Below are positions 54,133-61,920 of a stretch of 64,000 bases of DNA, piece after piece; position 1 is the first letter of the stretch, and each line of letters begins with the position of its first letter. The notes beneath the pieces were generated by a model. The model saw only the letters and a list, made by a program, of their open reading frames with translations, had not been told where the DNA came from and searched no databases. A program made the position numbers and the translations under genes. Origin of the DNA: CAKZYD01 sp039814715 (GTDB taxonomy: Bacteria > Pseudomonadota > Alphaproteobacteria > Sphingomonadales > CAKZYD01); NCBI GenBank assembly GCA_039814715.1, contig JBCCAR010000002.1, positions 1-64,000 of the forward strand. Direction: 5' to 3'.

Positions 54133-54225
54133 ATCTCTCACATGTTTATAAATTGGTCTCTCATCTAGTCACGCAAACCCATTTGGATTATCCTTTGTCC
54201 GGAAATTAAAGGCGGGAGGCTACAC

Positions 54226-55644
54226 ATGGCGATATCGCGCCGGTCTTTATTGTTTGCGGCTGCTACCGCGCCGGTGCTTCAGGCCATGGCGCAGCCCAAG
54301 CCAGCAAAGCCTACAGATGTTTTAATCCTCGGTGCTGGCTTATCTGGCCTCAATGCAGCGCATGTATTGGAAGGGCAAGGCGTTAGGGTGCGCGTTCTGG
54401 AAGCGCGGGGCCGGGTCGGTGGCCGGGTCCGCTCCCTAACGCAGTTTGAGGGCGCGCCGGAAGCTGGGGGCAGTATGATTGGGCCCGCCTATGGCCGCCT
54501 CATCTCTAAAGCGGCTGAATTGGGCGTTGCTTTAGAACCATCGCCGCCGCCGCGCGGTCTCTATGGCATGCGCTATTATCTAGGCGGCGAGGTGCTTGAT
54601 CGCAGTGCCTGGCCGGAGCATGACGCCAACCCGTTTCACGGTGCTTATAACACCATGCTGCCACCGCAGATTACAGGGCGTCTTGCAAGCGACACTAACC
54701 CTTTGAAAGGCCTGACAGATTGGCAAGACCCGGCTTTCCAAGCCTATGATCGAAGCGTCTTTGATGTGATGGTTGAAAACGGGTTCAACCCAGAAGAGAT
54801 CCGCCTGGCAGCCCAGGTCAACCCGGCCTATCGGGGATCGCCTCACGCGATGTCGATGTTGATGTTGTGGCAGATAGATACATGGCGCAAAAGCCAGTTA
54901 GAGGCGGGGCAGGTGACCTATGGTGCGCGTGCTGGCAACGATGCAATCGCGAAGGCGATGGCTGCTGCGCTCAAGGGCGACGTCATTCTCAACGCGCCGG
55001 TTGCTGGCGTGGCTCAAGATAGCACTGGCGTTCGCGTTACGCTCAAAGATGGCAGCGTTCATAGCGCGCGCCATTGTTTGATCACTGCGCCACTGTCTGC
55101 GCTTGGCTTTGTGGCGTTTGACCCCATCTTGCCGCCGCTGTTTTCACGTGCGATCGCCCAGGTGCCGTATACGAAAGTTGTGCAGCTCCATTTGCGGCCC
55201 ACTCAGCCATTTTGGCAGCGTGATGGCCAGCCAGCCTCCATGTGGAGTGATAGCGGGGCAGGGCGGATGTACGCGCTTCCCAGCCCTCAAGAAGCGCCAA
55301 GCCATTTGGTCGTATTTGTCTCAGGCAACGCCGCAGATTATCTTGATCGCCTGCCGCCCCATGTGGGCCAGCAGCATATCTTGAATGAGTTGTTTCGCAT
55401 CCGCCCCGCCATGGCAGGCGCCGTCGAGCCACTGGCTTATATCAGTTGGCAGCGCGACCTTTATGCCGGTGGTAGCTACACGGCCTGGGGCCCAGGACAT
55501 ATCACGCAGTTTGCGCGCCATCTGCGCACCCCGGTTGGCCGCCTACTGTTTGCTGGAGAGCATACCGCAGTGACGCAGCGCGGCATGGAAGGGGCGATGG
55601 AAGCGGGCGAAACCGCCGCAATAACCCTTTTGGACCGTCTTTAA
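54226..55644 (+). CDS. Tat-exported flavin amine oxidase
   Basis: 472 residues. A twin-arginine signal (SRRSLLFAAATAPVLQAMA) precedes the FAD fold VLILGAGLSGLNAAHVLEGQGV and RGRVGGRVRS, and a C-terminal FAGEHTAVTQRGMEGAMEAGETAA. It belongs to the monoamine-oxidase/phytoene-desaturase-like family and should oxidise an amine or desaturate a substrate in the periplasm. A GGGAGG site precedes the ATG. No partner gene is obvious; it ends 150 bases before the kinase operon. Confidence 0.88.
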   Translation: MAISRRSLLFAAATAPVLQAMAQPKPAKPTDVLILGAGLSGLNAAHVLEGQGVRVRVLEARGRVGGRVRSLTQFEGAPEAGGSMIGPAYGRLISKAAELGVALEPSPPPRGLYGMRYYLGGEVLDRSAWPEHDANPFHGAYNTMLPPQITGRLASDTNPLKGLTDWQDPAFQAYDRSVFDVMVENGFNPEEIRLAAQVNPAYRGSPHAMSMLMLWQIDTWRKSQLEAGQVTYGARAGNDAIAKAMAAALKGDVILNAPVAGVAQDSTGVRVTLKDGSVHSARHCLITAPLSALGFVAFDPILPPLFSRAIAQVPYTKVVQLHLRPTQPFWQRDGQPASMWSDSGAGRMYALPSPQEAPSHLVVFVSGNAADYLDRLPPHVGQQHILNELFRIRPAMAGAVEPLAYISWQRDLYAGGSYTAWGPGHITQFARHLRTPVGRLLFAGEHTAVTQRGMEGAMEAGETAAITLLDRL

Positions 55645-55794
55645 GCAACAATCCGTACTGCGCCCTCTTGTTATTACGCGCTCGATATGAATTACTTTGA
55701 ACCGGTTTGGGAGGGTTTTGCGCCTAACGTTAAAGGATACCTTTGACGATACGGCTTGCGGCACCGCGCAAAAAAGTAAGGGGGCACTGTTACA

Positions 55795-56511
55795 ATGACT
55801 CAACACAGCTCAGCGCAGCGACACTTGCGGACAGCTGCTTTGATGGGCGTGAGCGCGCTCGCCATCGGGGCGCTCATGGTCACAAGTGCTGCAGCGCAAT
55901 CCAACGGAGGCGTGCTGTTTGGCAAAGAGCTGAAAAAAGAGGGCGGCCAAGCGCCGACACCAACACCCACTCCGACACCCACTCCAACACCTACACCTAC
56001 GCCCACGCCGCCGCCGCCCAAAGTCGATCCGCGCCTGCAAGCAGCCGAACAGATGGAGGCGCGCGATTTCGGCGTTGCACCGCAGCAATACCTGCAAAAT
56101 GGTGCGACCCACGGGCCCACGCCCACGACCATCCCCGGCGGGTTGGTCATAACCACCGGCGCGCTAAGCACTCTGATACAATCGGGCCAACCCGTCATTA
56201 CTGCTGACGTTCTTGGCGCGCAAATGCTGATTGAAGGGACGGCAGGCACGTATTCCGTCCCGCTCTATGGCCAGGGCGGCAGCTTTGACGATTATATCCA
56301 GCAGGACTTCGCCCAAGGCCTCTATCAAGCAACGGGCGGAAACGTGCAGGTCCCTGTGGTGTTTTACTGTCAGGGCGTGCAGTGCTGGCTCTCTTACAAC
56401 GCTGCGCTGCGCGCCATTGCGCTGGGCCATCAAGCGGTCTTTTGGTATCGCGGCGGGCTCGAAGCCTGGCAGGCTGCTGGTTTTCATCTTGTTCCCAATA
56501 TGGGCCAATAG
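55795..56511 (+). CDS. Secreted rhodanese-like protein with Pro-Thr repeat
   Basis: 238 residues. Signal peptide (ALAIGALMVTSAAAQ), a (PT)9 stretch plus PPPP as a rigid spacer, then a rhodanese-fold domain: TIPGGLVITTGALSTL, a mid-region, and VVFYCQGVQCWLSYNAALRAIALG with a C-x4-CW centre close to the CXXCW proteins of PQQ-linked catabolism, ending YRGGLEAWQAAGF. A persulfide or disulfide exchange role is plausible. First gene of the seven-gene operon; GTAAGGGGG lies upstream. Its domain is repeated at the C-terminus of the last gene. Confidence 0.8.
   Translation: MTQHSSAQRHLRTAALMGVSALAIGALMVTSAAAQSNGGVLFGKELKKEGGQAPTPTPTPTPTPTPTPTPTPPPPKVDPRLQAAEQMEARDFGVAPQQYLQNGATHGPTPTTIPGGLVITTGALSTLIQSGQPVITADVLGAQMLIEGTAGTYSVPLYGQGGSFDDYIQQDFAQGLYQATGGNVQVPVVFYCQGVQCWLSYNAALRAIALGHQAVFWYRGGLEAWQAAGFHLVPNMGQ
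55954..56007 (+). repeat. Coding minisatellite, nine Pro-Thr dipeptides
   Basis: Nine CCN-ACN units in tandem inside the rhodanese gene encode (PT)9. Codon choice varies (CCG, CCA, CCC, CCT; ACA, ACT, ACG), so the sequence is not homogenised at the DNA level, which argues for selection on the peptide spacer rather than recent slippage. Confidence 0.8.
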
Positions 56512-56522
56512 GGGAGGGCGGC

Positions 56523-57878
56523 GTGTCAGGACCAGCGCTTGCAAAACTGCCGCCGGGCACACGCTTTAAAAACGCGACAGGCGTGCGCGAAGGCCGGGTT
56601 GAAGCGCTGCTTGGCCAGGGCGGTCAAGGCGCGGTCTATGATGTCTCCCTAGAAGGGGGGCGGTTTGCGCTGAAGTGGTATCATGATAGCTATATCGAGA
56701 TCGATACAGGCCTGCGCGCGCGTTTAACCCATGCTGTGCACCGCGGCGCCCCCAACGGTAGCTTCTTGTGGCCGCTCGAGCTTGTTGAAATCGATGGCCA
56801 GGCGAGTTTCGGCTACGTCATGCCTGTTCGCGGCAGCGAATATCGCGGTATGCGAGACCTGATCGCCCGCCCGCCAGACCGCGTCGATCTTACAATGCCC
56901 CAGCGCTTCATGATCTGCTGCCGGCTCGCCGATGCTTTCTTGCAGTTGCATGCCCAGGGCCTGTGCTATCAAGACATCAACTTCGGCAATGTATTCTTTA
57001 ACCCTGCCACGCTCGACATCCTGATTTGCGATAATGATAATGTGAATGTGGAAGGCGCAGACGCGTCTATTTACGGCACGCGCAAGTTCATGGCGCCAGA
57101 GGTTGTGCGCCGGGAGACCTTGCCCAACACCAAGACGGACTTGTTTTCCATGTCCGTGCTTTTCTTTTATGTCGTCATGGGTTGGCACCCTTTGGATGGT
57201 AAGCGCGAAGCGGGCTATTCCATTTTAAATGCGGACGCGGAAATGAGCCTTTATGGCACCGACCCGCTGTTCTTATTTGATCCATCCAATGAGGCTAATG
57301 GCCCCATGGAAGGCATGCATGATCCGCTGATTGCACGCTGGAAAGCACTGCCAGACGCTCTGCGAAAGCTGTTCCTTCGCGCTTTTACAGCTGGACTAGC
57401 AGACCCAAGCGCCCGGGTGCTCGAGCGGCAATGGCGCCAAAGCTTTATGCGCGCCGTTCATACCGTCTTTCCATGTCCGCATTGCGGCGGCGACAATGCG
57501 ATTGAGCCAGGCCGCGAAAGCGCGTCGGTGCAGCAAGAGTGTCACTATTGCGGCGGGGCGCTCGCGCCGCCGCTGTATCTCGATTGCCGCAGCGGACCCT
57601 TCGTGTTGCGCGATGGGCATCCGCTGCCCGTGCATATGCTCTCCAGCCAAGCGCCGAATTTTAAAACGCTGGTCGGCATTGTTGAAGCGCATCCGAAAAA
57701 GCCCGATATGCTGGGCCTGCGCAATTTGTCGGATGATGAATGGAAAGTGCATTTGCCAGACCGGGATCCCGGTCTGCTGCCGCCGGGCAAAGCCATAGGC
57801 CTGCTGGATGGAAGTGTTTTTCAGCTGGGCGATGCGTCCTTCGCCGTGCGCACTGCGCGCGCCGAGGAGGGGGAATAG
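56523..57878 (+). CDS. Divergent Ser/Thr kinase with zinc ribbon and FHA-like tail
   Basis: 451 residues from a GTG with GGGGAGGG upstream. Kinase core: Gly loop G31-QGGQG, K51 (FALKW), Y149-Q-D151-INFGN156 in place of HRD-x4-N, D170-ND in place of DFG, APE at 191-193. A zinc ribbon follows with C318-x2-C321 and C340-x2-C343. The last ~85 residues (359-443) form a beta domain with HPKKPDMLGLRNL and DGSVFQLGD that is also found in the PrsW protein. This is the kinase of the PP2C/TerY-linked triad family, expected to phosphorylate a partner controlled by the phosphatase one base downstream. Confidence 0.9.
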   Translation: MSGPALAKLPPGTRFKNATGVREGRVEALLGQGGQGAVYDVSLEGGRFALKWYHDSYIEIDTGLRARLTHAVHRGAPNGSFLWPLELVEIDGQASFGYVMPVRGSEYRGMRDLIARPPDRVDLTMPQRFMICCRLADAFLQLHAQGLCYQDINFGNVFFNPATLDILICDNDNVNVEGADASIYGTRKFMAPEVVRRETLPNTKTDLFSMSVLFFYVVMGWHPLDGKREAGYSILNADAEMSLYGTDPLFLFDPSNEANGPMEGMHDPLIARWKALPDALRKLFLRAFTAGLADPSARVLERQWRQSFMRAVHTVFPCPHCGGDNAIEPGRESASVQQECHYCGGALAPPLYLDCRSGPFVLRDGHPLPVHMLSSQAPNFKTLVGIVEAHPKKPDMLGLRNLSDDEWKVHLPDRDPGLLPPGKAIGLLDGSVFQLGDASFAVRTARAEEGE

Positions 57879-57879
57879 T

Positions 57880-58692
57880 ATGGCCGCGCAGCACCCTTTA
57901 TGGACCGTGGGCGGCGCAAGTGTGCGCGGGGCGTCGCACGCGCGCAAAGATATGCCTAATCAAGATGCTTTTGGGTGCCGCCCCGCCGGCCGCATGGCGC
58001 CCCGGGCTCTGCTAGCTGTCTCTGATGGACATGGCTCTTCGCCGAGCTTTCGCTCTGATGTGGGCTCGCAGCTGGCTGTAGAAGCGGCCTTGGACGTGCT
58101 CGATTGGTTTTTTGATGACGCTGACGTGTTTGATGCCAATATCCGCATGGCCCAAGATATCGTTGCCGCCTGGCGGCAAAAGGTCGATGCGCATAAGCGC
58201 GATAACCCACTGCCGCCCGATGTGAGTGCGGGCAGTTATTTGCCCTATGGCGCCACGCTTATTTGCGCAGGTGTGACGCAGGAGCTGTTTATCGCGGTCC
58301 AGATTGGCGATGGGGATTTGCTGCTGGGCTATCCCGATGGCCATATGGAAAAGCCCATCCCCGATGATCCCGGCCTTGTGGGCGAGCAAACCTATTCCTT
58401 GTGCTTAGACGATGCCGCCGAGGCGGCGCGGTTTTACATTCTTGAGCGCGCCAGCACGCCCCATTGGCCTGATTTTATCTATCTGTCCACCGATGGGATC
58501 GCCAAGTCTTACGCCACCGATAAAGACTATCTGGCCGTTGGCGATAGCTACCGCTCGCTCGCGCAAGAAGACTTTGGCGCCGCTGTTGCAGGCGCGCAGG
58601 ACTGGCTTGATGACGTGACCTGCAAAGGCAGCGGCGATGACGTAACTATGTGTTTTGCGGCCAGCAGCGCCGCGCAAAATCAGGACGCTTAG
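57880..58692 (+). CDS. PP2C-type Ser/Thr protein phosphatase
   Basis: 270 residues. Metal-binding residues are in place: D29 (PNQDAFG), D49-GHG52 (AVSDGHGS), D205 (LSTDGIAK) and GSGDDV (D253/D254), so Mn/Mg-dependent hydrolysis of phosphoprotein is expected. Cytoplasmic. Starts one base after the kinase stop behind GAGGAGGGGG; an in-frame upstream Met would overlap the kinase. It would reverse the kinase. Confidence 0.9.
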   Translation: MAAQHPLWTVGGASVRGASHARKDMPNQDAFGCRPAGRMAPRALLAVSDGHGSSPSFRSDVGSQLAVEAALDVLDWFFDDADVFDANIRMAQDIVAAWRQKVDAHKRDNPLPPDVSAGSYLPYGATLICAGVTQELFIAVQIGDGDLLLGYPDGHMEKPIPDDPGLVGEQTYSLCLDDAAEAARFYILERASTPHWPDFIYLSTDGIAKSYATDKDYLAVGDSYRSLAQEDFGAAVAGAQDWLDDVTCKGSGDDVTMCFAASSAAQNQDA

Positions 58693-58740
58693 CAGCAAAC
58701 AAGTAGAAGGGGCCCTCAGCCCTTCAAGGAGAGACGAACG

Positions 58741-60159
58741 ATGACTACGGATCCAAATAAGACGCCGCATCCAGTCCCGCGCGATGCGGATGAAGCCAGC
58801 TTCTCTGAGATGGTCCCCATCAAATCGACAAAGATCAACATCTTCAAAAGCCCTATCTTTTGGTTTTTGCTGGCGACGGCGGCCCTTACCATTTTTTCGT
58901 TCAATGTTCTCACTGGCTTTGAAACGGCAAAAGACCTGCAAACGCGGGCGAGTATGTTCACTAGCTTTGCGATGTTTGTAGCTATTTATCTTCTGCTTGT
59001 CGCGCTGCTTGCGGTGTTTCTCTATTCTAAAACCGACAAGCCGCTATGGGCCAATTTCCTTAATTTCGTGTTTGTGGCGGCGCTTATCGCAACGCCCATT
59101 GGGGCGCCCTATTTCATCGTCTTTCGCAATATTTTGCCAGGCGATCTCGCGCCCAGCCAAGATTTCGTCAAGCATGTGGTGGGCATGTTCTTTGGAGCAG
59201 GCCTGCAAGAAGAATTCATGAAGGTCACCCTTGTGCTCATTGGCGCTTACATGACGTACAAGGCCGCCACTTGGAAAAAGACACTGCCAGAAGGGCTGTT
59301 CAATGCTTTGCGCATCCGGGGGCCACTCGATGGGCTGATGATGGGCGTGTTTGGCGGCGCCGGGTTCATCATCATTGAGACTCTGTTTCAATATGTACCC
59401 AACATTACCAACGCTGTGATGAAGCAATCAGGCAGCGATACCTTTGGCTTTGTCATGGGCCTCATGCTGCTGTTTCCCCGCGTTATTGGCGGCATGGTCG
59501 GGCATATGGCCTGGGCCGGCATTACGGGCTATGCCATTGGCCTGGCGGTCATCCGCCCAAGTAAGAATTGGTGGAAGATCATCGGTATTGGCTGGCTCGT
59601 CTCTTCGACGTTGCACACAGTGTGGAACAGCGATGGCCATATCCCCTTTGGAAGCTGGATATCCGCGCTTGCCGGGGCTGCGATCTTTGTCGCGTGCCTC
59701 TTAAAAGCGCGGCAGATGGAGCAAGCCGCTGGCCGGGAGACGGATTCCTATGGGTCGATTGTCGTTGAAAAGCCTGCCGCTGCCGCGCCGGTAGCAGCCG
59801 CGTCGGCACCCGCGCCAGCCCCAGCCCCAGCTCCAGCTCCAGCGCCCGTAACGGCCAAGGCTGAAGCGCCCATTGCCCTGGCGATTGGCGATTTTCAAGT
59901 GGCGCTCTCGGCTGGCAAAACCATCGACCTAGGCCAAGAGCCAGCGCTCGGCGGGAAGGGCGCAGGCATCGTTGGGGAGGTGACCCAGCACCCAACGCGT
60001 CCAGAGGTTCTCGGCCTTAAAAACACCGGCACAACCGAATGGACGGCCACGCTGCGCGATGGGTCTACCACCACAATTGAAAGCGGCCGGAATTTACGCT
60101 TGGCGCCGGGCGTAAAAGTCGCGTTTGGGGACCTTGAGGCGGACGTGGTCGCGCTATGA
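58741..60159 (+). CDS. PrsW-family membrane protease with FHA-like cytoplasmic tail
   Basis: 472 residues. N-terminal ~320 residues form about eight membrane spans with the PrsW/CAAX-type active-site set: E157-E158-x2-K161 (LQEEFMKV), the E213 helix (GFIIIETLF), H255 (VGHMAW) and H292-x3-N296 (LHTVWN). A Pro/Ala spacer follows, then residues ~384-472 repeat the kinase's C-terminal domain (VTQHPTRPEVLGLKNTG ... APGVKVAFGD). PrsW proteases cut anti-sigma factors in Gram-positives; a regulated membrane proteolysis step downstream of the kinase is inferred. The stop overlaps the vWA start (ATGA). Confidence 0.85.
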   Translation: MTTDPNKTPHPVPRDADEASFSEMVPIKSTKINIFKSPIFWFLLATAALTIFSFNVLTGFETAKDLQTRASMFTSFAMFVAIYLLLVALLAVFLYSKTDKPLWANFLNFVFVAALIATPIGAPYFIVFRNILPGDLAPSQDFVKHVVGMFFGAGLQEEFMKVTLVLIGAYMTYKAATWKKTLPEGLFNALRIRGPLDGLMMGVFGGAGFIIIETLFQYVPNITNAVMKQSGSDTFGFVMGLMLLFPRVIGGMVGHMAWAGITGYAIGLAVIRPSKNWWKIIGIGWLVSSTLHTVWNSDGHIPFGSWISALAGAAIFVACLLKARQMEQAAGRETDSYGSIVVEKPAAAAPVAAASAPAPAPAPAPAPAPVTAKAEAPIALAIGDFQVALSAGKTIDLGQEPALGGKGAGIVGEVTQHPTRPEVLGLKNTGTTEWTATLRDGSTTTIESGRNLRLAPGVKVAFGDLEADVVAL

Positions 60160-60851
60160 CGACGAAGAAAGCAACACCAGACATGGGCGCCGTCGCGCGG
60201 CGCCAGCTGCATGTCATTATCATGCTGGATTGCTCGGGCTCGATGGCCGGGGACAGGATTGCCTCGCTAAATTACGCGCTGCGCTCGTCTGTGCCGGAGC
60301 TGAAAGAAGTGGCGCGGGAAAACCCAGAAATCGAAGTGCTCGTTCGGGTGCTGCGCTTTTCGGAAAAAGCGGAATGGTTGGTTGAAACGCCCGTGCCCGT
60401 CTCTGAGTGGACGTGGGAAGATGTGGCCGCTGGCGGGGATACGCACCTTGGCGCCGCCCTTGAAGCAGTGCGCGCAGGACTGAATACAGACGTGATGCCG
60501 GGCCGTCAGCTGCCTCCTGTCATCGTACTTGCCTCTGACGGGTATCCCTCTGATGCGTTTGAAGAAGGGCTCGGCGCTTTTCAAAGTAATGATTTTGCCA
60601 AAGCGGCGGTGCGTATGGCGATCGCGATTGGCGGCGATGCGGAGCTCGACGTGCTGCAAATGTTCATCAATCACCCCAGCCTCAAACCTCTGCGCGCCAA
60701 CAATGCGCCTGACTTGGTGGAGTTCATCAAATGGGCCACGACGGCGCCGGTGAAGGCCGCGTCTGCTCCAACGGGCGCGGATGATCCGCAGTCAGCGCTT
60801 GCGGGCCAACTCAAACAGTTTAATGCCGAAGAGACAGACATCGTTTGGTAG
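60156..60851 (+). CDS. TerY-like vWA protein
   Basis: 231 residues. MIDAS complete: D25-x-S27-x-S29 (MLDCSGSM), T96 (GGDTHLGA) and D128 (LASDGYPSD). It is cytoplasmic (no signal) and has a TerY-type short tail. In the known triad, TerY forms a metal-dependent partner of the kinase and phosphatase. Overlaps PrsW by four bases. No terC/terD-like gene lies in the window, so the module is not in a tellurite operon here. Confidence 0.9.
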   Translation: MTTKKATPDMGAVARRQLHVIIMLDCSGSMAGDRIASLNYALRSSVPELKEVARENPEIEVLVRVLRFSEKAEWLVETPVPVSEWTWEDVAAGGDTHLGAALEAVRAGLNTDVMPGRQLPPVIVLASDGYPSDAFEEGLGAFQSNDFAKAAVRMAIAIGGDAELDVLQMFINHPSLKPLRANNAPDLVEFIKWATTAPVKAASAPTGADDPQSALAGQLKQFNAEETDIVW

Positions 60852-60882
60852 CCCCGAAGGGCCCGACAAGGATAGATCGATC

Positions 60883-61920
60883 ATGACACAAGAGATTGAA
60901 ACCCGCCTCGCGGCATTAGCTGAGCAAGCCAAAGGGCGCCTTGGCGAGGGTATTTTAACTGATCGAACACGGCTGATCGATACCCTTCAAGGCGAAGCGC
61001 CAGAGCTGCGGCTGCAAATTAAAGCGCTGGCAGCTGCCTTGGCTGGTGACGTGACCGACCCTGCTGCGGTCGCTGCGCAAGAGAATGTGGATTTAGCAAG
61101 CGCGCAAACGGGCGTTGCCGTTGCTGCCAAGCTTAAAGCGGGCACAGCTGCGCCTGCCGCCCCGCCGCAGCCCAATGCCGCGCGCGATGATGAGTGGGTG
61201 GGGGATAGTATGGCCGTTGGCGCCGCGCCGCCACCGCCGCCTGCGCCAACACCGCCCGCGCCAGCCCCAGCTCCTCCGCCGCCTGAGGGCGCCGCGGTTG
61301 CAGCTGAGCCATTTTATAAAAACAAGTGGCTGCTGATTGCTGCGGCCGCGGCCATGGCATTTTATTTTTTCAACCAACAGTCCCAAACCCCGCCGCAACA
61401 ACAGCGCCCGCCCGGTCCACAAGTCGGGCCGCAAGGGCCATCTGGGCCACAAGGACCATCCGGCCCGCAAGTGGGGCCGCAAGGTCCAGGCGGCGGTGGC
61501 GGCGGTATTCCAATGCTCGGCCAGCCAGGCGGGCAGCTGCCGATTGTGCCATTGCAGTTTCAGCAAGGCAGCGCGTTTGTTAGCTTCGGTATCCCAGCCC
61601 AAAACGGGCAGCTCTATGGCATGGTGACGGTGCAATCGGGCCAGCTATCGGCTGGCGGTATGGTCGGCTTTACGAACAATCCTCAATCGGGCCAGATGCA
61701 AACGCTTTCCCAGCCCGGCATGTTTCAGCTGGGCAACAATGGCCAGTTTGTCGGCCGCGTGTTCCAGCCGGTCTGGCAATATGACCAGCTTGGCATCAAA
61801 GATATTTGCGTTGTCTTCGAACAACAAGGTGGCCAGGATGTGCAGCTCAATGGCAGCCAGCTGTGCATCTACAATGCGAACTGCCAGCAGGCGGTCGCGT
61901 GTGGGCAGGTTCGGCAATGA
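60883..61920 (+). CDS. Single-span membrane protein with collagen-like stretch
   Basis: 345 residues; start supported by AAGGA upstream. N-terminal helical domain (residues 1-~85: ALAEQAKGRLGEGIL ... RLIDTLQ ... PELRLQIKALAAAL), a conserved D102-DEWVG-x-S motif, an Ala/Pro linker, one span (~149-164, WLLIAAAAAMAFYFF), then a Gly-Pro-Gln collagen-like run (GPQGPSGPQ) and an extracytoplasmic Gln/Gly-rich beta domain with three Cys near the end. Family unrecognised. It is a paralogue of the next gene in its first ~115 residues. Confidence 0.75.
   Translation: MTQEIETRLAALAEQAKGRLGEGILTDRTRLIDTLQGEAPELRLQIKALAAALAGDVTDPAAVAAQENVDLASAQTGVAVAAKLKAGTAAPAAPPQPNAARDDEWVGDSMAVGAAPPPPPAPTPPAPAPAPPPPEGAAVAAEPFYKNKWLLIAAAAAMAFYFFNQQSQTPPQQQRPPGPQVGPQGPSGPQGPSGPQVGPQGPGGGGGGIPMLGQPGGQLPIVPLQFQQGSAFVSFGIPAQNGQLYGMVTVQSGQLSAGGMVGFTNNPQSGQMQTLSQPGMFQLGNNGQFVGRVFQPVWQYDQLGIKDICVVFEQQGGQDVQLNGSQLCIYNANCQQAVACGQVRQ

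Noticed and set aside
55951..56019. Short tandem repeat as a CRISPR-like array
   Set aside because: Six-base periodic, coding for Pro-Thr, with no spacers.
60156..60851. Tellurium-resistance operon
   Set aside because: Only TerY-like vWA, kinase and phosphatase are present; no TerC, TerD/E-like or TerB genes are seen.
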